64,000 nucleotides of DNA, from assembly GCF_019749375.1 (NCBI RefSeq), contig NZ_JACWFE010000013.1:124001-188000 (forward strand). Direction: 5' to 3'. The translations under genes and the position numbers were made by a program. The notes below the pieces were generated by a model. It did no database searches and was not told where the DNA came from. It worked only from the letters and a program-made list of their open reading frames with translations. Shown here piece after piece: positions 17,204 through 25,841 of this stretch; positions within the stretch are counted from its first letter, which is position 1; every line of letters begins with the position of its first letter. The DNA is from Bacillus sp. S/N-304-OC-R1. GTDB lineage: Bacteria > Bacillota > Bacilli > Bacillales > Cytobacillaceae.

Positions 17204-17938
17204 ATGAAAAAGACTGCGCTGTTTTTTCTAAGTATTCTTATCTTAAGTATTCCTTCACAAGTTATGGCAGGACAAAAAATACCGATATTAGTATACCATT
17301 CGATCGACGAGTTTCAGGGCCATGGTTCTAAAGAGCTATATGTAACGCCAAAGAATTTTGAGGATCAAATGATTTATTTACGAGATCATGGCTACACCCT
17401 ATTAACTTTTGAGCGGTGGCAAGACATTCATAAAGTGAACAAACCTATATTCATTACCTTTGATGACGGCTATAAAAATAATTTGAATGCATGGACGATC
17501 TTTCAGAAGATCGAGACTGAACGTTTTAAACCTGCTGGAACACTTTTTGTCATTTCGGATTTTATTGGCCGCCCAAATCGGTTATCGCCATCCGACTTGA
17601 AAAGAATGGCTGATTCAAATTTTTTCTCCATTCAGTCACATACTGCTACACACCCAGATTTAATGAAAGTAACAAATTATGAATTTGAACTAAACGGGTC
17701 GAAGGATAAGATTGAAAGTATAACCGGCAAGCCAGTTATCGCTTTATCGTATCCGTACGGAAATTTCAATAGCAAAGTTGTGGCAGAAGTAAAGAAGTAC
17801 TATCAGTTTGGACTTACTACTACTCCTGAACTATACTCTAAAACAAATAACGCAAATGAATTGTATTTATTACCAAGAATTTATATTAAATATTCAACGA
17901 ATCTTGAAGAATTTGCAAAAATTGTAGAAGGCATTTGA
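17204..17938 (+). CDS. secreted polysaccharide deacetylase
   Basis: Carbohydrate esterase family 4 protein of 244 residues, acting on N-acetylated glycans outside the cell. A signal peptide (about 1-22, cut after VMA) precedes a NodB-type domain with TFDDG (Asp87, Asp88), the zinc pair in SHTATH (His146, His150) and YPYG near 181. The motif order is complete, so it should be active; the natural substrate may be peptidoglycan or a wall polysaccharide. It has its own upstream region and GGGGG before the ATG. No close functional neighbour is evident. Confidence 0.88.
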   Translation: MKKTALFFLSILILSIPSQVMAGQKIPILVYHSIDEFQGHGSKELYVTPKNFEDQMIYLRDHGYTLLTFERWQDIHKVNKPIFITFDDGYKNNLNAWTIFQKIETERFKPAGTLFVISDFIGRPNRLSPSDLKRMADSNFFSIQSHTATHPDLMKVTNYEFELNGSKDKIESITGKPVIALSYPYGNFNSKVVAEVKKYYQFGLTTTPELYSKTNNANELYLLPRIYIKYSTNLEEFAKIVEGI

Positions 17939-18074
17939 AGGCAGTTACTGTAAGGGTAATTGCTTTTTTATTTTGGTTTATTGGTTAATTTTACCTAAAA
18001 ATATAGATTTAGTCATGATTTATTAAATTTGCACATTAAATGATAAGGATGCAGAAGAACGGAGGGGAGCAAAA

Positions 18075-18596
18075 GTGAATTCAAGGTGGATTCCTTCTCT
18101 TATCTTTGTAATCCTTATGTTATTATCGGCTTGCTCCAGGTTAACCATCGAAGAGGTAATTGAAAAAGATATTCCATTTAATGTGAAAGAAGTTATTCAC
18201 AAGGAAAAGGTGAAGGATGGGGTCATTCTTCTATACCTGACGGAACAGAAGAATAATCACGGTATTTTTGATACAGTAACAGTCGCATTTTTAAAAGGTA
18301 ATGCCAGGGACGGCTGGAAAAACGCCGGGCATAATCATTGGGAGCATGCTGAAAGCGATTGGATTACCGTATATAAGGATGTATTCTATGAATACAACAA
18401 AAAGGGTATGTTGGAAAATTACCTTCCCGTCATTTACGGAAAAGTTGAAAATGATAATGTTCGATTTGTTAATGTTTTGGGAGAAGAAGAAAAGCTTGAA
18501 AAAGCCTATATAATTGAAAAAGATAGTGGCCGATATTTTATAAAAATAGGTAATTATGAACTAGTGCGAGGGGAAATGAAAAACAGATGGAAATAG
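18075..18596 (+). CDS. putative lipoprotein of unknown function
   Basis: A 173-residue protein with an N-terminal signal of about 20 residues ending in the lipobox LLSAC, so it is probably lipid-anchored on the outer face of the membrane at that Cys. The rest is charged with no motif I know; several aromatic residues around GWKNAGHNHWEH suggest a compact beta domain. The start is GTG with GGAGGGG about eight bases upstream. It ends at a terminator shared with the convergent hydrolase gene. Function is unknown. Confidence 0.7.
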   Translation: MNSRWIPSLIFVILMLLSACSRLTIEEVIEKDIPFNVKEVIHKEKVKDGVILLYLTEQKNNHGIFDTVTVAFLKGNARDGWKNAGHNHWEHAESDWITVYKDVFYEYNKKGMLENYLPVIYGKVENDNVRFVNVLGEEEKLEKAYIIEKDSGRYFIKIGNYELVRGEMKNRWK

Positions 18597-18605
18597 ATTT
18601 CGCTA

Positions 18606-18634
18606 AGAAAAGGCCTAACAATCAGGCCTTTTAA
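18606..18634. terminator. bidirectional terminator between lipoprotein gene and yqkD
   Basis: AAAAGGCCT and AGGCCTTTT around a 7-base loop, overlapping the end of yqkD. Confidence 0.8.
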
Positions 18635-19565
18635 ATTTATCATTTGGATAAACAAATTCATTTAAAAACTCATCAATTGCTTTTTCATACTCTTCACGAT
18701 TTTCGTTCAAAGATTGTGCGTGAACGCCATGGGACGCAATATAAAGTTTTTTGGGTCCCTTTTTTCGGTCATATAAATCCTGGGACATGGAAGGCAAAAT
18801 ATAATCATCCTTTTCGCTGTGAATAAAAAGAATTGGCTTTTGAATATTTTCAATAACTGCGATTGGGGAAACTTGTTTAATGGAGTATTTTTCCCGCAAG
18901 CGTAAAAAGAAGTCAGCGATAGGAAGGATTAGTGCAGGCGGTAATTTTATATCTGATTTTATTCGATAGGAGAGCAGTTCTTTAAAATCTGAAAATGGAC
19001 AATCTGCAATATAAAAATCGGCACCATCCTCTAAGAGGCCAGCATACAGCAGCATTGTCGCAGCTCCCATTGATTCACCATGAATCCCAAGCAATAGATC
19101 TGCTCCTTTTTCTTTGCGGAGCCAGTCAACAATCGCTTTTAGGTCGAATTTTTCATAGTGCCCAAAGCTAGTCGTCTTACCGCCGGACTCTCCGTGACGG
19201 CGATGATCGTAAATCACTGTATTGAAGCCGCGCTCTAAAAAAAGATTCATATATTTTATAGAATTCATTTTATTTTCAGTTACGCCATGTGCAATGATGA
19301 TGTAGCGGTTATTTTCATAGGGCTCTGTAATGACGGTTTTAAGTGAATAGCCAAAAGGAGAAGGAATAAGAACTTCCGATTTTGGCAAACTTTCATATTT
19401 AATTGGATTAAGGCGTCCGGCTTCTTTTTCCCGGTCAATAATAAATTGAGCCTCTTTTTTCTTCATATACATTAGTCGATTTGTGAAATAAATTCCGATA
19501 GATGACAAAAAGAGAAAGAAGGATAGTAAGTATCGGGCATAGCGAAGCAGTCTTTTCAAGTTCAT
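18615..19565 (-). CDS. yqkD: alpha/beta hydrolase YqkD-like, membrane anchored
   Basis: Alpha/beta-fold serine hydrolase of 316 residues with one N-terminal membrane helix (about 10-28). The oxyanion region IAHGVTENK is near 91, the nucleophile Ser165 lies in GIHGESMGAA, an acid probably in HSEKDDYI near 258, and the catalytic His in ASHGVHAQS near 285. YYHRRHGES-type sequence (here DHRRHGES) is typical of the YqkD group. Likely an esterase or lipase working at the membrane surface. The position among yqk genes agrees with B. subtilis. The ATG is preceded by a weak GGGG site. Confidence 0.87.
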   Translation of the reverse strand: MNLKRLLRYARYLLSFFLFLSSIGIYFTNRLMYMKKKEAQFIIDREKEAGRLNPIKYESLPKSEVLIPSPFGYSLKTVITEPYENNRYIIIAHGVTENKMNSIKYMNLFLERGFNTVIYDHRRHGESGGKTTSFGHYEKFDLKAIVDWLRKEKGADLLLGIHGESMGAATMLLYAGLLEDGADFYIADCPFSDFKELLSYRIKSDIKLPPALILPIADFFLRLREKYSIKQVSPIAVIENIQKPILFIHSEKDDYILPSMSQDLYDRKKGPKKLYIASHGVHAQSLNENREEYEKAIDEFLNEFVYPNDKFKRPDC

Positions 19566-19632
19566 CCCCCTAGCAGTCTTTTTCTTTATTTTACCATTTT
19601 AGAGAAATATAAAACCAATTTTTTGTTTAATA

Positions 19633-19657
19633 CGCAAAAAGCCGCTAAAGAGCGGCT
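19633..19657 (-). terminator. terminator after a small minus-strand gene
   Basis: AGCCGCT...AGCGGCT with a 4-base loop and a U run on the minus strand, starting at the stop codon of the 43-residue gene. Confidence 0.8.
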
Positions 19658-19788
19658 CATTGTTTTGAATTTTGACTTTTTGTAGGATGGATCGCTTTTT
19701 CTAATTCTTCTGCTGCAATGACATTGTTAACAGTATCACTATTCGGTTTCCCTTTTTGACTATGGCCTTTATCACGTTTTTGGCTCAT
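19657..19788 (-). CDS. small hydrophilic hypothetical protein
   Basis: A 43-residue ORF starting MSQKRDKGHSQKG and ending in a Ser/Gln/Lys-rich tail, with a single short helix-like stretch (VIAAEELEKAI) in the middle. AAGGGGG precedes the ATG by about seven bases, and a terminator begins exactly at the stop codon, so transcription and translation signals frame it well. I do not recognise the family; size and composition resemble small acid-soluble or sporulation-linked proteins of Bacillus, but there is no SASP signature. Confidence 0.6.
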   Translation of the reverse strand: MSQKRDKGHSQKGKPNSDTVNNVIAAEELEKAIHPTKSQNSKQ

Positions 19789-19850
19789 GAATGCATCCCC
19801 CTTAAAATGTGTATTGCTACACCTAATAAGATGGATAAAGAAGGTCTAGT

Positions 19851-20768
19851 TTATTCATGATTGACAATACGTTCGGCATTAAGCTGATAATAAGAACTAT
19901 TGATCGGCCGTGATAAATGAGGTTCAACAATCTTAATCGCTTGAACTAATTTTTCCAGATCGATATTTGTTTCGATTCCCATTCGATCAAGCAAATACAC
20001 CACATCTTCTGTGGCAGCATTTCCTGCAGCTCCAGGAGCAAATGGACAGCCGCCCAGCCCCCCAGCAGATGTATCAAAACGGTCAATGCCAGCTTGTAAT
20101 GCCGCAAAAATATTCGTCAGCGCCATCTTTCGTGTATCATGAAAATGTGCTGTCAGCAAAACTTTCGGAAACTCTTTTTTCAAAGTGCTAAAGAGAGAAA
20201 AGGATTCATGGGGTGCTGCCATACCGATTGTATCAGCAACACTTAATTCATCCACACCAGCTTCTACAAACTTTTGGCATAAACTTACTGTATCCTCTGG
20301 ATTGATTTTGCCCTCATATGGACAATAGAAGGCTGTTGAAATACAGGCACGGACAAAATATTCCTTATCCTTAAGCTCTGTAATAATCGGAGTAAGCTCA
20401 TCCATACTCTCCTGTGTTGTTTTATTTATATTTTTTTTGTTAAATGTATTACTGACACCAACAAAGATAGCAACAGCCTTGCAGTTTGTCGAATAAACTC
20501 TGTCAATTCCTTTGCGATTAGGAGCAAGTACAATGTTTCGTACATGTTCATCAAGACAGTTTGACGTAATTTCCGCAGCATCTCCCATTTGCGGGACCCA
20601 TTTTGGCGATACGAAGGAGGTTAATTCCATTTCTGTTATTCCTGCTTGTTTTAAGCCATGGATGAAAGCCTTTTTAATATCAGTCGGCACAAATGCTTTC
20701 TCATTTTGAAGGCCATCACGCGGTCCAACCTCGATGATTGTTACTTTTTTAGGCATATGAAGCGTCAT
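19851..20768 (-). CDS. hydroxymethylglutaryl-CoA lyase
   Basis: Splits HMG-CoA into acetyl-CoA and acetoacetate, the last step of leucine breakdown. The TIM-barrel protein has VGPRDGLQNE near residue 15 (catalytic Arg and metal Asp), the AHFHDTR metal-ligand segment, and the family signature GGLGGCPFAPGAAGNAATED with the catalytic Cys. Of two upstream possibilities I use the ATG at 20768, which follows GGAGAGG; a start at 20822 has no site. It is transcribed away from the thiolase and CoA-transferase genes, which would use its product acetoacetate. Similar to B. subtilis YngG. Confidence 0.93.
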   Translation of the reverse strand: MTLHMPKKVTIIEVGPRDGLQNEKAFVPTDIKKAFIHGLKQAGITEMELTSFVSPKWVPQMGDAAEITSNCLDEHVRNIVLAPNRKGIDRVYSTNCKAVAIFVGVSNTFNKKNINKTTQESMDELTPIITELKDKEYFVRACISTAFYCPYEGKINPEDTVSLCQKFVEAGVDELSVADTIGMAAPHESFSLFSTLKKEFPKVLLTAHFHDTRKMALTNIFAALQAGIDRFDTSAGGLGGCPFAPGAAGNAATEDVVYLLDRMGIETNIDLEKLVQAIKIVEPHLSRPINSSYYQLNAERIVNHE

Positions 20769-20913
20769 GTTTCCCTCTCCAATCTCATAGTTTAGTATAA
20801 ATACAGTAGCATCTTTGATCATGTATTCGTTTCCAATTTAAGTTAGCCCTGATGCTCTATTTTTTCTTTATTTTAGTGTGATTGCAATTCTGAAAGCAAG
20901 AATTATATAAATT

Positions 20914-20942
20914 TTGACAAAATTAAAGGATTTTTGCACAAT
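20914..20942 (+). promoter_or_regulatory. candidate promoter of the thiolase-CoA transferase operon
   Basis: TTGACA (20914-20919) and CACAAT (20937-20942) with 17 bp between them. The -35 is perfect and the -10 weak, which would suit an activated promoter. Confidence 0.4.
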
Positions 20943-20987
20943 TTCTCGAAAAATAATATAAAGAGATGGTAAGAAAGGATGATAAGG

Positions 20988-22175
20988 ATGTCAAAAACAG
21001 AAGTAGTCATTGTCAGCGCTGTCCGCACTGCGATAGGAAATTTTAATGGAAGCTTAAAAGATGTATCCGCTCCTGAGCTTGGAGCAATTGTAATAAAGGG
21101 AGCGCTAGAAAAAGCAGGAGTAAAGCCTGAGCAGGTAGATGAGGTTATTCTTGGGAATGTATTGCAGGCAGGGCTTGGACAGAACCCAGCTAGACAAGCA
21201 GCTATCAAAGCGGGTATTCCTGAAAGCGTTTCCTCGATGACGATTAATAAAGTATGCGGCTCTGGTCTGAAAGCTGTTCATTTAGCAACACAGGCGATTT
21301 TAGCAGGTGATGCGGAAATTGTTGTCGCTGGCGGAATGGAGAATATGAGTCAGGCACCTTACATATTAAAAAATGCACGAAATGGCTTTAAAATGGGGAA
21401 TCAGCAGCTTCTAGATACGTTGATCTCTGATGGTCTAACATGTGCATTTAATGATTATCATATGGGCATAACAGCAGAGAATCTGTGTGATAAATATGGT
21501 TTAACGAGAGAAGAACAGGATGAGTTTGCAGCTGCAAGTCAGACTAAGGCGGCAAGCGCGATAGAGGAAGGCAAGTTCAAGGATGAGATTGTTCCGGTCG
21601 AAATTCCGCAAAGAAAAGGCGAACCAATCATTTTTGACACAGACGAATATCCAAAAAAGGGAACAACAGCAGAAAAATTAGCCTCCCTAAGACCAGCATT
21701 TAAAAAGGAAGGAAGCGTGACAGCTGGAAATGCTTCAGGAATTAATGACGGTGCAGCAGTATTAATCTTAATGAGCAGTCAAAAGGCAGATGAACTAGGA
21801 ATTCAGCCTTTAGTTTCTATAAAAGGGAATGCAAGTGCAGGTGTAGATCCAAGCATTATGGGAATTGGACCTGTGAATGCAGTAAAAAAAGTGCTTGAAA
21901 AATCTGCAGTCTCCATGGAGGAAATCGAGCTGATCGAAGCAAATGAGGCATTTGCAGCACAATCAATAGCAGTAGATAGAGAGCTTAATTTTAATAAAGA
22001 TATTCTGAATGTAAATGGAGGAGCGATTGCACTAGGCCATCCAATTGGGGCAAGCGGTGCGAGGATCCTTGTAACATTGATCCATGAAATGAAAAAACGC
22101 CAAGCGAAAAAAGGGCTTGCAACCTTATGTATAGGCGGAGGACAAGGCGTTGCAACTGTTGTTGAGCTTGTTTAA
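20988..22175 (+). CDS. acetyl-CoA acetyltransferase (thiolase II)
   Basis: Interconverts two acetyl-CoA and acetoacetyl-CoA plus CoA. The 395-residue protein has the acyl-enzyme Cys (about 90) in [20 protein letters not shown] near 318, the catalytic His in [10 protein letters not shown] near 350 and the second Cys in LCIGGGQG near 380, so it is a complete biosynthetic-type thiolase. The ATG at 20988 follows AAAGGATG by eight bases. It begins an operon with the two CoA-transferase subunits 67 bp downstream, which together can turn acetoacetate into acetyl-CoA. Confidence 0.94.
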   Translation: MSKTEVVIVSAVRTAIGNFNGSLKDVSAPELGAIVIKGALEKAGVKPEQVDEVILGNVLQAGLGQNPARQAAIKAGIPESVSSMTINKVCGSGLKAVHLATQAILAGDAEIVVAGGMENMSQAPYILKNARNGFKMGNQQLLDTLISDGLTCAFNDYHMGITAENLCDKYGLTREEQDEFAAASQTKAASAIEEGKFKDEIVPVEIPQRKGEPIIFDTDEYPKKGTTAEKLASLRPAFKKEGSVTAGNASGINDGAAVLILMSSQKADELGIQPLVSIKGNASAGVDPSIMGIGPVNAVKKVLEKSAVSMEEIELIEANEAFAAQSIAVDRELNFNKDILNVNGGAIALGHPIGASGARILVTLIHEMKKRQAKKGLATLCIGGGQGVATVVELV

Positions 22176-22242
22176 TACTCACGTTAAATGATGGCCTAAG
22201 CATGGTTGAATGAAACGTTCTCAAATGAGAGGGGAGATTAGC

Positions 22243-22932
22243 GTGAAAAAAATTAGTACTTCCTTTAATGAGGCAGTAAAGGATATTCATGATGGTGCAG
22301 TTATTATGGTTGGGGGATTCGGACTATGCGGCATCCCAGAAAATTTAATAATAGCTTTGGTCGAGAAGGGTATTAAAGATTTAACGGTTATCTCAAATAA
22401 CTGTGGCGTAGACGACTGGGGTTTAGGTTTGTTATTAAAAAACAAGCAGATTAAGAAAATGATCGGTTCCTATGTAGGAGAAAACAAGGAATTCGAAAGA
22501 CAGGTTCTTGCTGGAGAAATTGAAGTTGAGCTTCTGCCGCAAGGAACACTTGCAGAGAAAATTCGTGCTGGCGGTGCAGGAATTCCAGCATTTTATACAC
22601 CTGCAGGAGTAGGAACCCCTGTTGCGGAAGGTAAAGAAACTAGGTTATTTAACGGGAAGGAATATTTGCTTGAAGAGGCACTTGTTGCAGATTTCAGTTT
22701 AGTGAGGGCATGGAAAGGTGATAAAATGGGCAATCTCGTTTATCACAAAACAGCTAGAAACTTTAATCCGATGGTAGCTGCAGCTGGAAAAGTTACAATT
22801 GCAGAAGTGGAAAATCTGTGCGAAATTGGTGAGCTGGATCCGAATACTATTCATACGCCTAGTATTTATGTCCAAATGCTAATAGAAGGCAAACAAGAAA
22901 AACGGATTGAAAGACTCACATTAGCAAGATAA
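22243..22932 (+). CDS. scoA: 3-oxoacid CoA-transferase, subunit A
   Basis: Subunit A of a succinyl-CoA:3-oxoacid (acetoacetate) CoA-transferase. The 229-residue protein has the glycine-rich CoA-binding stretch [11 protein letters not shown] near residue 24 and [15 protein letters not shown] near 115, both family hallmarks. The GTG at 22243 follows GAGGGGAG; the ATG codons upstream at 22210 and 22225 would place that site inside the gene. It lies 21 bp before subunit B. The succinyl-CoA donor is inferred from family rather than seen. Confidence 0.9.
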   Translation: MKKISTSFNEAVKDIHDGAVIMVGGFGLCGIPENLIIALVEKGIKDLTVISNNCGVDDWGLGLLLKNKQIKKMIGSYVGENKEFERQVLAGEIEVELLPQGTLAEKIRAGGAGIPAFYTPAGVGTPVAEGKETRLFNGKEYLLEEALVADFSLVRAWKGDKMGNLVYHKTARNFNPMVAAAGKVTIAEVENLCEIGELDPNTIHTPSIYVQMLIEGKQEKRIERLTLAR

Positions 22933-22953
22933 TCGACAGGAAGGAGAATCGCC

Positions 22954-23622
22954 ATGAGTAACGATAAAGTGTCAGTTCGTGAGAAAATTGCGCGGCGGGC
23001 TGAAAAGGAAATTGAAAATGGCTTTTATGTTAATTTAGGTATTGGTATGCCAACACTTGTCGCCAACTATATTTCGGGTGATAAACAGGTGGTGCTTCAA
23101 TCTGAGAATGGCCTGCTTGGCATCGGTCCTTACCCTGTTAAAGAGGAAGTGGATCCTGATTTAATAAATGCTGGAAAAGAAACAGTTACGGCCATTCCTG
23201 GTGCTGCTTACTTTGATAGTGCCGAGTCTTTTGCGATGATTCGTGGGGGGCATGTGAATATTGCTATTTTGGGAGGAATGGAAGTCTCTGAAAATGGCGA
23301 TCTGGCAAACTGGATGATTCCTGGAAAAATGATAAAGGGCATGGGCGGAGCAATGGATCTTGTTCATGGTGCAGGTAAAATTATCGTCATTATGGATCAT
23401 ACGAATAAAAACGGAGAATCCAAGATTCTTAAACAATGCACGCTTCCATTAACAGGAAAAGCAGTTGTAGATCGAATTATCACTGAGCGTGCCGTCATTG
23501 ACGTTACTGATTCTGGGCTGAAGCTTGTCGAGGTTGCAAAGGGCTATACAGTTGAAGAAGTTATTGGAGCAACAGAAGCTTCACTACAAGTTGACGAGCA
23601 TGTGCTGACAGACGCTTATTAA
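22954..23622 (+). CDS. scoB: 3-oxoacid CoA-transferase, subunit B
   Basis: Catalytic subunit of the acetoacetate CoA-transferase, 222 residues. The nucleophilic glutamate is Glu51 in [10 protein letters not shown], preceded by VNLGIGMPT, the standard subunit B motif. AAGGAG precedes the ATG. With subunit A, the thiolase and the divergent HMG-CoA lyase it completes a ketone-body and leucine-breakdown module. A terminator hairpin follows within 10 bp of the stop codon. Confidence 0.92.
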   Translation: MSNDKVSVREKIARRAEKEIENGFYVNLGIGMPTLVANYISGDKQVVLQSENGLLGIGPYPVKEEVDPDLINAGKETVTAIPGAAYFDSAESFAMIRGGHVNIAILGGMEVSENGDLANWMIPGKMIKGMGGAMDLVHGAGKIIVIMDHTNKNGESKILKQCTLPLTGKAVVDRIITERAVIDVTDSGLKLVEVAKGYTVEEVIGATEASLQVDEHVLTDAY

Positions 23623-23631
23623 TTTTTGATG

Positions 23632-23658
23632 AGCACAGTTGAAAATGACTGTGCTTTT
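23632..23658 (+). terminator. terminator after scoB
   Basis: AGCACAGT and ACTGTGCT around an 8-base loop, followed by TTT. Confidence 0.7.
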
Positions 23659-23682
23659 CCTCATTAAAGGAGAGAACATACA

Positions 23683-24054
23683 ATGACATTTAGATTTAAA
23701 AGTATAGATCATATTCAATTAGCGGCTCCGAGCGGATGCGAAGAGCAGGCAAGAAAATTTTTTGGCAAAATCCTTGGCTTAGAAGAAATTCCTAAACCGG
23801 AAAATCTTCAAAAGCGAGGAGGCTGCTGGTTTAAATGCGGAAACCAAGAAATTCATATTGGTGTACAAGCAGATTTTACTCCAGCGAAAAAAGCACATCC
23901 GGGCTTGGTTGTAGAAAATCTTGAGGAGCTTCGGAACCTATTAGAAAATGAAGGTTATAAAATTAAAGAAGAACCGCCGATAGATGGAAGAAATCGCTTT
24001 TTTGTGGATGATCCTTTCGGCAACAGAATAGAATTCCTGGAGTTTTTAATCTAG
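23683..24054 (+). CDS. VOC (glyoxalase/dioxygenase fold) family protein
   Basis: Single-domain vicinal-oxygen-chelate protein of 123 residues. It begins with the paired beta pattern SIDHIQLAAP (His as first metal ligand), has IHIGVQ in the middle and ends FVDDPFGNRIEFLEF, where the final Glu is the usual last ligand. The ligands are present, so a metal-dependent enzyme is possible; the substrate is unknown. It lies just after the CoA-transferase terminator with its own AAAGGAGAG site, so a metabolic link with the acetoacetate genes is only suggested by position. Confidence 0.83.
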   Translation: MTFRFKSIDHIQLAAPSGCEEQARKFFGKILGLEEIPKPENLQKRGGCWFKCGNQEIHIGVQADFTPAKKAHPGLVVENLEELRNLLENEGYKIKEEPPIDGRNRFFVDDPFGNRIEFLEFLI

Positions 24055-24109
24055 CAGAACTAAAATATGATATAATTGGTGACAAATTTTATTTTACGAG
24101 GCGATTTTG

Positions 24110-24355
24110 ATGAAGAAAAACAAGCAGCATTCCCAGCCTAAAAAGGAAGATCAGCCAATTACACTTGGAGATATGCTCAATCAGGAATTAATGGCCAAAT
24201 TGAAAAATACAAAACAGGAATTAAAGGCAGCAGAGGATAAGAAAATTGAAGAGGAAGAACAGAGAAAACGAGAAGAAAGACGTTTAAGGGAAAAGAATAA
24301 AAGCTTTGAAGAATTACTTGGTGAAAGTAATCTTAATTGGAAGGACTATAAATAA
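24110..24355 (+). CDS. yqkE: YqkE-like small charged protein
   Basis: An 81-residue, highly charged protein: a lysine-rich start, ITLGDMLNQELMAKL, a long Glu/Lys/Arg-rich stretch (about 36-66) that should form one helix or coiled coil, and the ending SFEELLGESNLNWKDYK. This pattern matches YqkE (DUF3886) in B. subtilis, and the position next to yqkF agrees. The ATG at 24110 is preferred over the adjoining TTG; GAGG lies seven bases upstream and a TATAAT is near 24070. Function unknown. Confidence 0.8.
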   Translation: MKKNKQHSQPKKEDQPITLGDMLNQELMAKLKNTKQELKAAEDKKIEEEEQRKREERRLREKNKSFEELLGESNLNWKDYK

Positions 24356-24357
24356 TG

Positions 24358-24387
24358 AAAAAATCGCTTAATCTAAGCGATTTTTTC
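24358..24387. terminator. bidirectional terminator between yqkE and yqkF
   Basis: AAAAAATCGCTTA and TAAGCGATTTTTT around three bases; symmetric A and T tails serve both convergent genes. Confidence 0.9.
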
Positions 24388-24388
24388 A

Positions 24389-25300
24389 TTATTTATGCTG
24401 ATCATATACATTTGCTTTTGTAATTGATTGAATGAGGGACAGCTCATCCTTAGATAGGGACTTACCTTGAACAGCCTTCGCATTTTCCTTCACTTGCGCA
24501 ATGCTGCTGGCACCAGCAATGACTGACGAAACGGCTGAATTCGCTAAATTATACTGTAGCGCAATTTCTGTCATGGAGCGTTCATGGGAAAGTTTTTCTC
24601 TCAATAGTGGAATCATTTCCTGCAGTTCGTTCAATTTGTAATCTTGATAGCCTTTCTCCGATGCTTTCTCCAGCATTTTCTCACTAAGCAATCCTTTTGC
24701 AAGCGGACCTCGCGTCACAGCTGAAATGCCATGCTGCTCTAAGAGAGGAAGAACTTCCTCTTCTGGCCGGCGATCTAGCATACTATATTGGATCATAACA
24801 GAAACAATATTTGATTTGTTTACATATTCTCTTATAACATTAGGACGAATAGATGAAATCCCATAATATCGAATCAAACCTTCTTTTTTGAGCTCATCAA
24901 ACGCTTCAATTGTTTCATCAATCGGGTCTTCGATTGTTCCTCCATGCAGCTGGTATAAATCAATATAATCCGTACCAAGTCTGGATAAACTTGCCTTGAC
25001 TGCTTCTTTAATATGCTTTTTGGAAGGATCCCAGTACCAGCTATCTTTGTTTTCGTTCCAGCGATTTCCGGCTTTCGTCGCTATAATCACTTTGTCTCTG
25101 ACACTTTTTAATGCCTTCCCGACAATCTGCTCATTTTCGCCAAAATCATATAAGTCGGCTGTATCGAAGTAATTTATTCCTTCATCTAAAGCAGCATGAA
25201 TAATTTCTTGAACTTTCATTGAATCTGTGCCAAGTGACATACAGCCAAGCCCTAATTCACTAACAAACAAATCTGAGCTTCCCAACTGTCTTTTTTTCAT
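24389..25300 (-). CDS. yqkF: aldo/keto reductase YqkF-like
   Basis: NADPH-dependent aldo/keto reductase of 303 residues. The catalytic tetrad is visible: Asp46 in FDTADLYD, Tyr51, Lys76 in IATKAGNR and His near 113 in LYQLHGG. The C-terminal cofactor segment VIAGASSIAQVKENAKA is intact. The ATG at 25300 follows GAGGTTA by about five bases; the start 12 codons upstream has no site. It lies downstream of mciZ on the same strand, separated by the 20-bp repeat array. Physiological substrate unknown. Confidence 0.9.
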   Translation of the reverse strand: MKKRQLGSSDLFVSELGLGCMSLGTDSMKVQEIIHAALDEGINYFDTADLYDFGENEQIVGKALKSVRDKVIIATKAGNRWNENKDSWYWDPSKKHIKEAVKASLSRLGTDYIDLYQLHGGTIEDPIDETIEAFDELKKEGLIRYYGISSIRPNVIREYVNKSNIVSVMIQYSMLDRRPEEEVLPLLEQHGISAVTRGPLAKGLLSEKMLEKASEKGYQDYKLNELQEMIPLLREKLSHERSMTEIALQYNLANSAVSSVIAGASSIAQVKENAKAVQGKSLSKDELSLIQSITKANVYDQHK

Positions 25301-25480
25301 AAAAATAACCTCATTTTCCCTTTTTCTTTCTATCATAACGAAAGTAAAGAATAAATCACAACAAATGTACCTATCTTAAGTATGGAACTAAGTTTTAGTT
25401 ATCAAATGTACCAAGGTGGACCAAACTTCTGCTTTTTACTGAAAAACATGCGGGTTTCTTAAGAAAAACACGTAACTTTC

Positions 25481-25720
25481 TGGATATATCGGCAAGTTTC
25501 CGGATATATCGGCGAGTTTCCGAATATATCGGCGAGTATCCGAATATATCGGTGAGTTTCCGGATATATCGGCGAGTTTCCGGATATATCGGCGAGTTTC
25601 CGGATATATCGGCGAGTATCCGAATATATCGGCGAGTTTCCAGATATATCGGTGAGTTTCCGAATATATCGGCGCTATTCCGGATATATCAGCGCCTTTC
25701 AGAATTTATCGGTGTACTCC
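25481..25720. repeat. 20-bp tandem repeat array, 12 units
   Basis: Twelve units of exactly 20 bp with consensus cggatatatcggcgagtttc. The inner units differ at one to three positions; the first and the last two are more diverged. Each unit carries GATATATC or GAATATATC inside a near-palindrome CCGGATATATCGG. There is no spacer, so this is not a CRISPR array. The right end overlaps the last codons of mciZ. The open frame across the array on the plus strand is a product of the 60-nt triple period and not a gene. Confidence 0.95.
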
Positions 25721-25841
25721 TTTTCATTTCCACCCAATCTTTAACCAACTGATATTCTTTACTATATTCCTTTAATTTCTGTCGAATCTCCCATGCTTTC
25801 CCGACTAGTAAAACTCCCCTCTCATGAACATGTATCTTCAT
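25689..25841 (-). CDS. mciZ: MciZ-like FtsZ inhibitor peptide
   Basis: A 50-residue peptide matching MciZ, which in B. subtilis (40 residues) binds FtsZ and blocks Z-ring assembly in the mother cell. Shared features as I remember that sequence: MK-H start, GV-LVGKAWEIR-KLKEY, then VKDW. Gene order (between yqkF and nudF, opposite to nudF) also agrees. GGGGGAG lies about seven bases before the ATG. After VKDW this protein carries some 14 extra residues; its last codons and stop lie within the degenerate end of the 20-bp repeat array, which suggests the array replaced the original 3' end. Confidence 0.88.
   Translation of the reverse strand: MKIHVHERGVLLVGKAWEIRQKLKEYSKEYQLVKDWVEMKRSTPINSERR

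Noticed and set aside
25481-25720. CRISPR-like periodic sequence.
   Set aside because: The 20-bp units are directly contiguous with no unique spacers, and no cas gene is nearby.
25552-25752. A 66-residue ORF on the plus strand rich in repeated RIYRRVS/YIGEFPDIS-like segments.
   Set aside because: It is produced by the 20-bp tandem array, whose period triples to 60 nt; there is no ribosome binding site, and mciZ on the other strand explains part of it.
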